Positions 34,475-42,415 of a DNA stretch of 64,000 nucleotides are shown here, piece by piece. The position numbers and the translations under genes were made by a program. Within the stretch, counting starts at the first letter, position 1, and every line of letters starts with the position of its first letter. The notes beneath the pieces were generated by a model. The model was not told where the DNA came from. It was given only the letters and a program-made list of their open reading frames with translations, and did no database searches. Source of the DNA: JAQWRV01 sp045564915 (GTDB taxonomy: Bacteria > Pseudomonadota > Alphaproteobacteria > Rhodospirillales > Rhodospirillaceae); the NCBI GenBank assembly GCA_045564915.1, contig JBJLGL010000004.1:124001-188000 (forward strand), given 5' to 3'.

Positions 34475-35071
34475 TTGCTGACGCCTACCATGGCGTTTAT
34501 TCTTGCATCCAAATCATCGCGGCGACTCAATCTTCTCAAACAGATTGATAGATCCCCAGATATCATAGATCCTGCTGACGTTGATGAAACGCCTTTGCCT
34601 GGCGAGTTACCAAGACAGATGGCTAAGCGTCTGGCCCTATTGAAGGCTCAGAAAGTTGCCTGTCGCAATCCTTCTGATGTTGTACTCGGAGCGGATACAG
34701 TTGTTGCTTGTGGCCGGCAGATTCTGGGGAATCCAAAAAATAAGAATGACGCGCGTTCTTTTCTACAGACACTCTCTGGTAGGCGTCACAGAGTTTATGG
34801 TGGCATTTGTGTTGTTGCGCCGTGGGGGCAATGGCAGCGTGTAGTTACTACGCAGGTTGTTTTCAAAAAATTGGCAGAAAGTGAAATCGAGTCGTATATC
34901 ACTAGCGAGGAATGGCAAGGCAAGGCGGGCGCTTATGGAATTCAGGGGTATGCCATTGTATTTGTAAAGCGCATTAATGGATCGTATTCCAACGTGGTTG
35001 GGTTATGTCTGAATGCCACTCAAAATATTTTATCCCATGCTCTAGGAACAGTCGGCTGTGACAGGGATTAA
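34475..35071 (+). CDS. maf: Maf-like nucleotide pyrophosphatase
   Basis: About 198 residues. Blocks: FILASKSSRRLNLLKQI, the Asp/Glu-rich DPADVDETPLPGE, VLGADTVVACGRQILGNPKN, LSGRRHRVYGG and GKAGAYGIQGYA. Hydrolyses non-canonical or modified NTPs. The frame opens at TTG 34475; ATG 34490 is an alternative and neither has a good ribosome site. The end overlaps the RNase gene by 14 bases. Confidence 0.94.
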   Translation: MLTPTMAFILASKSSRRLNLLKQIDRSPDIIDPADVDETPLPGELPRQMAKRLALLKAQKVACRNPSDVVLGADTVVACGRQILGNPKNKNDARSFLQTLSGRRHRVYGGICVVAPWGQWQRVVTTQVVFKKLAESEIESYITSEEWQGKAGAYGIQGYAIVFVKRINGSYSNVVGLCLNATQNILSHALGTVGCDRD

Positions 35072-36185
35072 CACTCTACTGATTGATCAAGGCCCTGGCG
35101 AGACGCGCGTTGCGGTCCTTGCTGGGGAGGCTGTGATTGAGGTTTATCACCATCGTAAGGATCAACCGGTGGCTGGTGCTTTTTATAGTGGTCGCGTTAG
35201 CAAGACTTTGCCTGATGGTAGCGCTGTATTCGTTGAGATTGGGCTTGAACGGCCAGCGCTGATGCCATGTGAAGCGAAGCAGCTGCCCGAAGGCAAAGTG
35301 GTGATTGTTGAAATAATTCAGCCGCCCCGCAGAGATAAAGGAGCTAAAGTTAGGCAGGCAAAGAAGGGCTATTTAGATAATGGAACTCCGCCTTCCCGTT
35401 TGGGCATTCTTAAGCCAGCTGATCACGCGATTTCCAACTGTGTAGCTTTATACGCCAATGTCTTGGACTCTGTGATTATGTCGATGCCAGATTACGATGG
35501 TGAAATAGAAAGTATGCTTGGTGCCAAATTAAAAGCAGACCAGTGGCATGGAAGGGGCAGCCTATTCGAACATTTTGGAGTTGATGAAGCATTAGAACTT
35601 GCTCTTACTCCCTCTGTAGCATTTCCGGGTGGCGGTAAATTAATCATAGAAACAACGGCAGCCTGTACGACTGTTGATGTTGATGCTGGCCCATTAGCTG
35701 CAGCTGATGCCAATAACTTGGCGATGGTTGCGTTAGCCTATGAGTTACGTTTACGCAATATTTCCGGTCCAATCATTGTAGACCTCATTCCATCTAAGAA
35801 CCGCGGTAGTGCGGTGACGCGCCTAAAGCACTTTGTCGCAGATGACCCGGTTCCAACCAGGGTCGTTGGGCTCACCCCCGAGGGACGGATTGAGCTGAAT
35901 CGGAGACGGCTTAGGCCGTCATTAGCTGATCTATTGCTAGACCCACCAGGACCAGGTAAGCCTAAACTTGACGCTATAGCATATAGTGCATTGCGGCGTT
36001 GTGTGCGGCTTGGCTTGAGCCAAAATGCAACTCGTTTAACGCTTCATGCACATTGCGAGGTCATAACCCTTCTGAGTGGTCGACTAAAGCCGTCTCTTGA
36101 CGAAGCTAGCTCAGTACTCAAAATATCCATAAATCTTGCACCGGCAAAAGATAAACCCCAAAGCTGGACCGATATAGAAATTTGA
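35058..36185 (+). CDS. rng: Ribonuclease E/G family protein
   Basis: 375 residues starting at GTG inside maf. It has the N-terminal S1-like part (FYSGRVSKTLPDGSAVFVEIG), then the catalytic domain (GGGKLIIETTAACTTVDVDA with the metal-binding Asp, and ISGPIIVDLIP). It lacks the long C-terminal scaffold of RNase E and some of RNase G, fitting the short form found beside maf and yacG in Alphaproteobacteria. Role: RNA processing and decay. Confidence 0.9.
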   Translation: MTGINTLLIDQGPGETRVAVLAGEAVIEVYHHRKDQPVAGAFYSGRVSKTLPDGSAVFVEIGLERPALMPCEAKQLPEGKVVIVEIIQPPRRDKGAKVRQAKKGYLDNGTPPSRLGILKPADHAISNCVALYANVLDSVIMSMPDYDGEIESMLGAKLKADQWHGRGSLFEHFGVDEALELALTPSVAFPGGGKLIIETTAACTTVDVDAGPLAAADANNLAMVALAYELRLRNISGPIIVDLIPSKNRGSAVTRLKHFVADDPVPTRVVGLTPEGRIELNRRRLRPSLADLLLDPPGPGKPKLDAIAYSALRRCVRLGLSQNATRLTLHAHCEVITLLSGRLKPSLDEASSVLKISINLAPAKDKPQSWTDIEI

Positions 36186-36194
36186 AATGACCCC

Positions 36195-36428
36195 ATGATT
36201 TCTAATTCAAAGCCTCATAATGCAGCTGAAAATCTTTCTTTAGTCAGAGTCACAGTGGCTAAATGCCCGCGCTGTGGTAAGCCTATTGTGCCCCGATTCC
36301 GCCCTTTCTGCTCAGAACGCTGCTCAGATCTTGATCTGGCAGGCTGGTTAACTGGTCGTTACCGTATCCCAACTGATGAGATGGCAGATCCTAATGACCT
36401 CAACATTAAGCCTGATGAAAAAGATTAA
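36195..36428 (+). CDS. yacG: Zinc-ribbon DNA gyrase inhibitor YacG
   Basis: 77 residues. The four zinc ligands are in KCPRCGKPI and PFCSERCSDLDLAGWL, the family signature. In E. coli YacG binds GyrB and inhibits gyrase; here the role is by homology. It follows the RNase gene by 9 bases and ends the core operon before tRNA-Phe. Confidence 0.94.
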   Translation: MISNSKPHNAAENLSLVRVTVAKCPRCGKPIVPRFRPFCSERCSDLDLAGWLTGRYRIPTDEMADPNDLNIKPDEKD

Positions 36429-36550
36429 CTCTGAGCAGTTGTTATAGTGGCCTTAGGAGCGGGATTGGTTTGCTGGACAGGACCCAGCGTCTCTTTTATA
36501 AAACCGCCTTCTAAAGCCCATTAGAGGTTTTAGTCGGGTATGTCCCCGGA

Positions 36551-36626
<76 letters not shown>

Positions 36627-36682
36627 CTTTCTTGGTGTGAAACCTCAGTAAACAGCCATTTATTTAGCTTTTCTCTATTACA

Positions 36683-36706
36683 GTTCCACCACCTGTTCCA
36701 CCACTT
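36683..36706 (+). repeat. Arm-type tandem 12-mer, left copy
   Basis: Two 12-base units, GTTCCACCACCT then GTTCCACCACTT, 55 bases inside the left att site. It matches 41078-41101 with one mismatch. Likely integrase arm-binding sites by position and tandem form (inference). Confidence 0.55.
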
Positions 36707-36867
36707 GCATTTATTGCTACAAGAAGGGGGTGGGTGTCTTTCTGCCGCCGAGGAGGGGGGTAGGGGGGACATAGCCGTGGACCGGCATGACTATGACTAT
36801 TGCAATATAGAGGGACCGCTATGGCCCAATTCCAAACAATACTTCTTTGGAAAGCACGCATAGACCC

Positions 36868-36894
36868 TTAGGCTTGTCGGATACAATAGAGAGA
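36868..36894 (+). repeat. 27-bp direct repeat, left copy
   Basis: Begins TTAGGCTTGTCGGATACAAT and ends AGAGAGA. One mismatch to 37882-37908. It lies downstream of the 97-residue secreted-protein gene. The pair flanks exactly two small genes. Confidence 0.7.
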
Positions 36895-36927
36895 AAGCTC
36901 ATAACCCTCTTATCAAGATAACAAAGT

Positions 36928-37221
36928 TTACTCGCAAATATTTTGCCAACTTCCGTTTACCATTTTGTATTCACATCTTGAGGTACCTAAGGGTGGTAGC
37001 CCAATGGACGGTAGAGGCTTTAGGCGGGTGGTGGGAATTGACGGTAGCGGTGGAAGGTTTGTGCTGGGAAGATCGATGGTGCTGTCACAAATGTCCTGAT
37101 AACGACAATTTTGCCCAAAATCATCGCATACATAAGACTTCCGGCAGACGGCTTCAGCAAGAGATGAATAGAAAAAGACCAATGATACAGTAGCTAACGT
37201 CAAGTTAGTTTTTATTATCAT
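36928..37221 (-). CDS. Small secreted Cys/Pro-rich protein, unknown function
   Basis: 97 residues with a Sec signal (LTLATVSLVFFYSSLAEA). The mature chain has a Cys-rich head (VCRKSYVCDDFGQNCRYQDI), a Pro/Leu/Ser repeat (LPPLPSIPTTRLKPLPSIG), then GTSRCEYKMVNGSWQNIC. I recall similar proteins in marine Alphaproteobacteria but no known function. The even Cys count fits disulfides. It is 18 bases downstream of the Sel1 gene and probably co-transcribed. Confidence 0.75.
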   Translation of the reverse strand: MIIKTNLTLATVSLVFFYSSLAEAVCRKSYVCDDFGQNCRYQDICDSTIDLPSTNLPPLPSIPTTRLKPLPSIGLPPLGTSRCEYKMVNGSWQNICE

Positions 37222-37239
37222 GATTCTCCAGTTCGGCTG

Positions 37240-37839
37240 CTAACAGCCTTTGTATTCTTTCTTCACACACTCACGGGCTAGGTCCGTTGCTTTTTCTAAC
37301 TGTGAAGATGTCATCATATTTGCAATTTTGTTTCTATTCTTTTTTGCCATTTCATCCCCATTTGACGCTGCAATATTCCACCACATGTGGGCGTAAACTT
37401 TGTCTTCGATAACGCCAGCACCCAGGCGGTACATGACACCTAGGTAGTACTGCGCTGACGCAAGCCCTTTCTCAGCTGATAAAAGAAACCACTTCACAGC
37501 TTCTTTATCGTCTTCGATAACTCCAGCACCCAGGCCGTACATGTAACCTACGTTGTTCTGCGCTTCCACAAGCCCTTGCTCTGCAGCCAAGCGATACCAC
37601 TTAACGGCTTCGCTATCGTCTTGGATAACACCTTCGCCCCTTCGGTACATGACACCTAGGTTGTACTGCGCATCCGCATCGCCTTGCTCTGCCAGAGGCC
37701 TCCACTCTTTCAAGGCTGTGGCATAGTCGCCGCGTTGGGCCGCTTCCAAACCCCTCTCAAATTCCTGCGCACACCCAACCTGACTGCTTCCGAAAAGCAG
37801 CACGACTGCCAGCAATAGTGTCTTAATTGGTGTTGTCAT
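37240..37839 (-). CDS. Secreted Sel1-repeat (TPR-like) protein
   Basis: About 199 residues from ATG 37839, preceded by GGTGGA; an upstream in-frame GTG at 37848 is less likely. The signal peptide TLLLAVVLLFGSSQVGCAQ may contain a lipobox (QVGC). Four to five Sel1 units follow, e.g. GDADAQYNLGVMYRRGEGV, EAQNNVGYMYGLGAGV and SAQYYLGVMYRLGAGV. Sel1 proteins mediate protein-protein contacts; the partner is unknown. Last repeats end HMWWNIAASNGDEMAKKNR, a common Sel1 cap. Confidence 0.9.
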   Translation of the reverse strand: MTTPIKTLLLAVVLLFGSSQVGCAQEFERGLEAAQRGDYATALKEWRPLAEQGDADAQYNLGVMYRRGEGVIQDDSEAVKWYRLAAEQGLVEAQNNVGYMYGLGAGVIEDDKEAVKWFLLSAEKGLASAQYYLGVMYRLGAGVIEDKVYAHMWWNIAASNGDEMAKKNRNKIANMMTSSQLEKATDLARECVKKEYKGC

Positions 37840-37881
37840 GGGGTCCACCGTGCCTATGACTGCATAGGGTAGCCTAGTCTT

Positions 37882-37908
37882 TTAGGCTTGTCGGAGACAA
37901 TAGAGAGA
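37882..37908 (+). repeat. 27-bp direct repeat, right copy
   Basis: Begins TTAGGCTTGTCGGAGACAAT. It lies about 40 bases upstream of the Sel1 protein start, in its likely promoter. Period to the other copy is 1014 bases. Confidence 0.7.
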
Positions 37909-38094
37909 TAATTCCACATCTTGTGAAGCTACTATTTCTATTTAGCTGCAGAGGAGTGCTGTTTCCTTGCAGAAGGCAACACCAATGCTGAGACCACACC
38001 CCTGGTAAACTATATGTGTGTCACCTGCTGATACCGATAGGGGGATCATAGGAGACGCTGAAAAAGTCGCCAATCACACACGCGTGAAAACGCC

Positions 38095-38108
38095 TCACAG
38101 GCCTGTGA
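38095..38108. repeat. Perfect 14-bp palindrome
   Basis: TCACAGGCCTGTGA, 33 bases beyond the stop of the leftward DUF427 gene, in a 302-base space (37840-38141) that otherwise shows only the 27-bp repeat. Could be a transcription-end hairpin, but no T-run follows it on either strand. Confidence 0.4.
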
Positions 38109-38141
38109 AGGGAAGGCGGAGGGTAAGCAACCTGTTGGAGT

Positions 38142-38582
38142 TTAATCGGTTTCCAGGATCAGGCCGAAATCCTTGCCCATGTCGTCAAGATAAAACGCCA
38201 TCAAATCCTTGATGCCGCCCACCGCATCAATGGGCGACTCGTACGCCCAAACGGCATTCTCTGCTTCTGCGTCGCCATCCCGGAGTGACCAGTAAGAGGC
38301 GTCACCCTTATACGGGCAATGGGTGGCTTGGTCGGTACGCACCAGCAAGTCTGTTCGGACATCGTCTTGGGGAAAGTAATAAACAGCGGCGTGTTTTCGC
38401 TCCAACAGTTTTACAGCATTGGCACTTTCCGCAATGGCTTTGCCCTTCCATAAGATCCGCGCATGTCCCGAATGAGTTTCAAGGTCAATCGTGTGGGCGG
38501 GGTCCAAAGTGTAATCTGCAAAGCGAGCCCGTTGCGCGGCCGCATTGTCTTGCCAACTCTGATGAAGAGAATCGTCGTTCAT
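38142..38582 (-). CDS. DUF427 family protein
   Basis: About 146 residues from ATG 38582, chosen over an upstream in-frame start at 38636 because GGGGAGG lies six bases before it. DUF427 blocks: HARILWKGKAIAESANAVKL, VYYFPQDDV, HCPYKGDASYWSL and AVWAYESPIDAV. The function is unknown. The base composition is visibly G/C-rich, unlike most of the window, and like the neighbouring phosphotransferase gene. Confidence 0.9.
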   Translation of the reverse strand: MNDDSLHQSWQDNAAAQRARFADYTLDPAHTIDLETHSGHARILWKGKAIAESANAVKLLERKHAAVYYFPQDDVRTDLLVRTDQATHCPYKGDASYWSLRDGDAEAENAVWAYESPIDAVGGIKDLMAFYLDDMGKDFGLILETD

Positions 38583-38669
38583 GATGGCCTCCCCGAGGAA
38601 TGAGGTTTCAACTGAATTAACTAAAACAAAGGCCATGCCGGATCAAGACTGAACCCGGCCATTTTTCTC

Positions 38670-39650
38670 TCACATGATCTCTGCCGCCGCGACGGTCGAG
38701 CGGATGGCCGCGAACGAATGGTCCAAGCCTTTGAAGCTCATATGCGCAGTGCCCGCGACGTGCATGACATCGGCCACGGCGGAGAGGTAATACAATTCCA
38801 TAGCGGCCCACATCAGCGGCCAGTGCTTCCGTTCAGCCTCCGTCAAGGGCCTCACCGATTCATAACCTTCGATATAGCTGTCCGAATAGGCCTGGTCGAT
38901 GCCGGCCAATTGGTTGCCCCATTCAAATAAGATCAAGTCACGGCAGAGCCAATCGGTGGAGCAACAATCAAAATCGAAAAGAACGACATCGCCGGCGGGG
39001 GTGAGGCAGGCGTTTCCGGAATGAAAGTCACCGTGCACGAACCCGGTAGGAACATCTTCTTCGTCCAACGCCGCAAGGCGATCGCAAACAGCATCCGCCG
39101 CGGCTTCAAAGAACGCCAAGTCATCGGGCCGGTGGGAGGCCATTCGGCGCAGCTTGGGAAGCGGACCGCGGATCTTGCCGGGGAGGTCGAAGGGGCGTTT
39201 GGTTTTCGGTCGGAAGTCTTCTCCCAATTTGTGGATACCGCCGATGAGCTCCCCGGCTTTCTTGTAAGGGTGGTGCTTCTCGCTGAAACCCAAGAGCTCG
39301 CCATCAACCCAGTGAAAGAGCGCCACAAAGCGCTGCCCTTCCGGTGCGGGAATAGAAAAGTACAGGGTGCCGTCCGTGCGCGGCACAGGCGTTAAAACAG
39401 AAAGCCCATTGCCCGACAAATGGGCGAGAAAGTCGGTCTGAAAGGCGATTTCGTCCTCCGTTTGGCAGTCGTTACGCCAAACCCGGGCGGCGTAGTGGGT
39501 GGTGCCGTCCCGTACTAGGTAGACATCGGCCATGTTGCGGGAGGCGAGACCGCAATAGGGAACATCGGCCATGGGATAGCGCTTCGCGATCTCCGCAGCC
39601 AAGTTCGTGGCGTCGGGAACGGAGCGTGTAATGGGAAACATGCTGGGCAT
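38670..39650 (-). CDS. Aminoglycoside/choline kinase-fold phosphotransferase
   Basis: 326 residues of the APH/choline kinase fold, close in layout to homoserine kinase II/RdoA types. The catalytic loop is FVHGDFHSGNACL and the metal site is VVLFDFDCCSTDW. N-lobe elements include HYAARVWRNDC. AGAGGAG precedes the ATG. It is G/C-rich and leftward, 87 bases upstream of the DUF427 gene. It phosphorylates a hydroxyl on a small molecule or protein; the substrate is unknown, and an antibiotic target is not implied. Confidence 0.87.
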   Translation of the reverse strand: MPSMFPITRSVPDATNLAAEIAKRYPMADVPYCGLASRNMADVYLVRDGTTHYAARVWRNDCQTEDEIAFQTDFLAHLSGNGLSVLTPVPRTDGTLYFSIPAPEGQRFVALFHWVDGELLGFSEKHHPYKKAGELIGGIHKLGEDFRPKTKRPFDLPGKIRGPLPKLRRMASHRPDDLAFFEAAADAVCDRLAALDEEDVPTGFVHGDFHSGNACLTPAGDVVLFDFDCCSTDWLCRDLILFEWGNQLAGIDQAYSDSYIEGYESVRPLTEAERKHWPLMWAAMELYYLSAVADVMHVAGTAHMSFKGLDHSFAAIRSTVAAAEIM

Positions 39651-39759
39651 GAAAACTCCTCTTACATTTCGCTTACTAAATACAGGGGAGATTGTAGCTT
39701 ACTCATTAGTAAGGCCCTTATATACAGTAAAACGATCATCGTCGCTTTTCGGTGGTGGT

Positions 39760-41073
39760 CTAGACATTACTCATCCCCACCGGGGCCAGTCGTCCCAACC
39801 TACAGAACGTTTCCCATTCTGTAAGCAGCACGCGCCGTTCTTTTAGCCGGTGATCAGGCTCTTCGGGTCGTGTGTAACTAGCCTCAACCTGTTCATCGAC
39901 GGCATGGCTTAGGCACAGCTCTGCATCTCTGCGGTTTCTATCCTTCGCCAATGCCCACTGCCTAAAGGAGGTGCGAAAACCATGGGTGGTAACCACCCGG
40001 CCAGTAGCCGCATCTAAGTACTCGCCAAACATGCCCTTAATGAGGTTATTAAGAATGTTTTCGTGAATCGACTTGTCTTCAGAGGTGCCCGGGAATACCA
40101 ACTCGCCCTTTGCCTCTGCCTTCAGCTCTTTCAATATCTCAAGTGCGCGTGGGGTCAATGGAATACGAAACTGTTTGCCAGTCTTGTGCCTTCGATCACT
40201 TTCCTTGGACTTTTTCGGGATTGTGAAAGTCCTTTTGCGCAGATCGATTTCTTCCCAGCGCATATTGCGAACATCTGCAGTGCGTGTGGCAGTCAACACT
40301 ACAAGCTCAAGTGCCCTAGCCTCTGGGGCTGAAAGGCTACGCAATTCGGCTATGAAGCGCTGCATCTTCTTATAGGGCAGGTAAGGAAGACGCTCTACCT
40401 CGTGCTCCACCTTTGAGAGGAGCGCGGTGTTCTTCATAAATGTCGCGGGGTTTGCTGACTTGCTCCACTCCAATTCAATTGCAACGTCAAACACTGTTCT
40501 TATTCTTTGGTGTACTTTCGAGGCAGTCGGAAACATGTCTGCCCAAAAAGTATCCCCCGGTTTATTTGGCACTGGCTGCTTGAGTAGCTTCATAACGTCA
40601 TATTTTGTGACATCTTCGAGATTCTTGTCTCCAATGAAGCCGTAGACCCAATTTGTCATTGAGTTTCGCCATGTCTGTGGCAATTGTCCCCCGGCTGACC
40701 AATACCCTTCGTCCGTTCTATCCTGAATTACTTTCTCCGCCGCCTCCCGGAAGGTCACTGGGGTTTTACTGCTCTCAGAGTCCCCTTTCATGGCAATTTT
40801 TGACTCGAATGGATCAGCCCCTAGAGCAACTCTTGAGTTGTATTCACTGGCTCTCCCACGGGCCTCCTTGAGGCTTATTTGGGGATAGGAGCCTAGGCTC
40901 TTCTCACGCCGCTTTTTGTTAATTTGAGCGCGGTAGATAAAATATGCTCTGCCATTCTTCTTCACCATGACCTTGAGGTTGGTACAGCCACTGTCCGAGT
41001 AGCTGCCGTTCCTGCCCTCATCTCGGTGTTTCTTAGCTAGACTAGCTAGTTTAAGATCAGTAAGCTTTGCCAT
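39760..41073 (-). CDS. Tyrosine recombinase (P4-type integrase)
   Basis: 437 residues. The N-terminal arm-binding DUF4102 domain includes DSGCTNLKVMVKKNGRAYF and REKSLGSYPQISLKEAR. The catalytic domain shows the first Arg in TATRTADVRNMRWEEIDL, H364-x-x-R367 in THGFRTSFRQWA, then LCLSHAVDEQVEASYTR with the His and the Tyr nucleophile. No frameshift is seen, so it is probably active. The start is 155 bases from the right att copy; tandem 12-mers overlap its 5' leader. Confidence 0.96.
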   Translation of the reverse strand: MAKLTDLKLASLAKKHRDEGRNGSYSDSGCTNLKVMVKKNGRAYFIYRAQINKKRREKSLGSYPQISLKEARGRASEYNSRVALGADPFESKIAMKGDSESSKTPVTFREAAEKVIQDRTDEGYWSAGGQLPQTWRNSMTNWVYGFIGDKNLEDVTKYDVMKLLKQPVPNKPGDTFWADMFPTASKVHQRIRTVFDVAIELEWSKSANPATFMKNTALLSKVEHEVERLPYLPYKKMQRFIAELRSLSAPEARALELVVLTATRTADVRNMRWEEIDLRKRTFTIPKKSKESDRRHKTGKQFRIPLTPRALEILKELKAEAKGELVFPGTSEDKSIHENILNNLIKGMFGEYLDAATGRVVTTHGFRTSFRQWALAKDRNRRDAELCLSHAVDEQVEASYTRPEEPDHRLKERRVLLTEWETFCRLGRLAPVGMSNV

Positions 41074-41077
41074 ATCG

Positions 41078-41101
41078 GTTCCACCACTTGTTCCACCACT
41101 T
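41078..41101 (+). repeat. Arm-type tandem 12-mer at the integrase 5' end
   Basis: Two perfect units of GTTCCACCACTT ending just before the integrase ATG (41073, leftward). The ribosome-binding bases of the integrase (GGTGGAA on the leftward strand) lie in the repeat, so recombinase binding here could also repress its own gene (inference). Confidence 0.55.
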
Positions 41102-41227
41102 TATACTGGATAATGGAGGACGTGGCTGGACAGGGCAATACAGAATAGGCTAATAATGCTATATAAACTGCGGTGTTCACTAGACGGGAGCGGACTTTGT
41201 CGGATAGGGTAGGAATATACCGTGTTG

Positions 41228-41244
41228 CCGCCCCTGGGCACCAC
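41228..41244. repeat. Right attachment site (duplicated tRNA-Phe end)
   Basis: A second copy of CCGCCCCTGGGCACCAC with no tRNA body upstream, 155 bases before the integrase start (on the leftward strand). Typical of site-specific insertion by a tyrosine recombinase. Confidence 0.85.
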
Positions 41245-41312
41245 CACCACTACTGTCTATAAGGCCTGAAAACAGACGTTTATCTCAGTCCTTTCCACTA
41301 AATTAAGATTAT

Positions 41313-41336
41313 GTGTCACCACTTGTGTCGCCACTG
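41313..41336 (+). repeat. Diverged arm-like 12-mer pair outside the island
   Basis: Units GTGTCACCACTT and GTGTCGCCACTG, 68 bases right of the right att copy. They have the same period and spacing as the left arm pair (55 bases from att). A nearby CTGAAAACAGACGTTTAT also resembles the sequence right of the tRNA. Possible remnant of an older element end. Confidence 0.4.
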
Positions 41337-41384
41337 CTCATATTATCTAAGCTACTAAATCAAAAAGTAGGAATTTAGAAATAA

Positions 41385-41996
41385 ATGGACGTTGAACTGC
41401 AAGATCTCTCCGAGGAAGATGCCTATGCTCTATTTAGCCAGATCATTATCCCTCGCCCCATTGCCTGGGTATTAAGCGATAATGGAGTGGAGTATGGCTT
41501 AGAACGCTGGAATCTTGGTCCTTTTTCTTATTTTAATGGCATCACTAGCGATCCGCCGATGGTCATGTTTTCAATTGGTGATGGCATGGCTGGAAAGATC
41601 AAAGATACGCATCGCAATTTGAAAAAGAACCCTGAGTGCGTCATTAGTTTAGCCTGTGTGGACCAAGCTGCAGAAATGCAAAATTCCTCCGAAGATTTGC
41701 CTGCGGGCCAGAGCGAAGCCAAGAAATTTAATATCGCTTTGAGTGAATGGGCCTGGCCAATCCCGCGCGTGAAAGCAGCACCTGTGTCCATGGGCTGTAT
41801 CGCTCGTCAGTTCACACGCGTTGGTAATACAGAACAAATCCTTGTGTTTGCCGAAATTACCCGTCTCTGGGTGCGCGATGATGTGGGCGCAATTGATGCG
41901 AAAGGTCGATTACTGATTGACGTGAAAGCGTTTAACCCCCTAGCGCGCGTGGGCAAAGGGGCTTATGCACGGTTGTCAGAGGTTTTTAGGGTCTAA
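41385..41996 (+). CDS. Flavin reductase-like FMN-binding protein
   Basis: 203 residues of the split-barrel flavin reductase/DIM6-NTAB family. N-terminal PRPIAWVLSDNG and GPFSYFNGITSDPPMVMFSI form the FMN site, followed by KDTHRNLKKNPECVISL. Such proteins reduce FMN for monooxygenases or bind flavin alone. It lies just right of the island remnant and is convergent with the cupin gene. Confidence 0.9.
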   Translation: MDVELQDLSEEDAYALFSQIIIPRPIAWVLSDNGVEYGLERWNLGPFSYFNGITSDPPMVMFSIGDGMAGKIKDTHRNLKKNPECVISLACVDQAAEMQNSSEDLPAGQSEAKKFNIALSEWAWPIPRVKAAPVSMGCIARQFTRVGNTEQILVFAEITRLWVRDDVGAIDAKGRLLIDVKAFNPLARVGKGAYARLSEVFRV

Positions 41997-42023
41997 GAGC
42001 ATCTATAAGCCCTGAAGAAGGCA

Positions 42024-42356
42024 CTAATTATCCTTAGTTAGCATCAAAATATCTATGGACCGGGTGGCTACTGGATAAGATGCAGAGTGGGGGGCTCCTT
42101 TTGGGACTCGATACCATTCTCCTGGCCCATAAGATTTAGTCTCGCCATTGAGGGTGAAGTGCAGTTTACCCTCTAGCACTACACCAAGGTTTTCCGAGTC
42201 ATGAGTATGCTCATCGAGGGCAAAACCAGCATCGTAATTACTGAACAATATTTGCCAACCATTCTCAGCCTTTAAACCAGTAATATCATATACCTTGGCG
42301 TCTTCGGCACCCCAGAATTTTGACAAGGCTTTCAGTTCTTCGGGAAAGTCTGTCAT
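42024..42356 (-). CDS. Small cupin-fold protein
   Basis: 110 residues, one cupin domain. Motif 1 resembles DEHTHDSENLGVVLEGKLHF (metal-binding His, His and Glu) and motif 2 is YGPGEWYRVPKGAPHSA. Cytoplasmic (no signal). Cupins of this size may be isomerases, dioxygenases or sensors; the role is unknown. It follows the MFS gene by 59 bases on the same strand. Confidence 0.87.
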   Translation of the reverse strand: MTDFPEELKALSKFWGAEDAKVYDITGLKAENGWQILFSNYDAGFALDEHTHDSENLGVVLEGKLHFTLNGETKSYGPGEWYRVPKGAPHSASYPVATRSIDILMLTKDN

Positions 42357-42415
42357 GATAATGTAACCCCCAGTATTCTATGTTGAATTGTGATGCTGTT
42401 ATTATCGAGTAACTT

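Noticed and set aside
36726..36768. G-rich tract as a G-quadruplex element
   Set aside because: G-runs exist but one loop is about 20 bases and nothing else supports a function.
38095..38108. Palindrome as an intrinsic terminator
   Set aside because: No run of T follows on either strand; recorded as a repeat only. No other convincing intrinsic terminators were seen in the window.
38670..39650. Phosphotransferase as an aminoglycoside-resistance gene
   Set aside because: The fold is shared with homoserine/choline kinases, and the layout is closer to those; no evidence for an antibiotic substrate.
36683..41101. Repeated GTTCCACCACTT units as a CRISPR array
   Set aside because: Units are tandem pairs without spacers, no cas genes; better explained as integrase arm sites.
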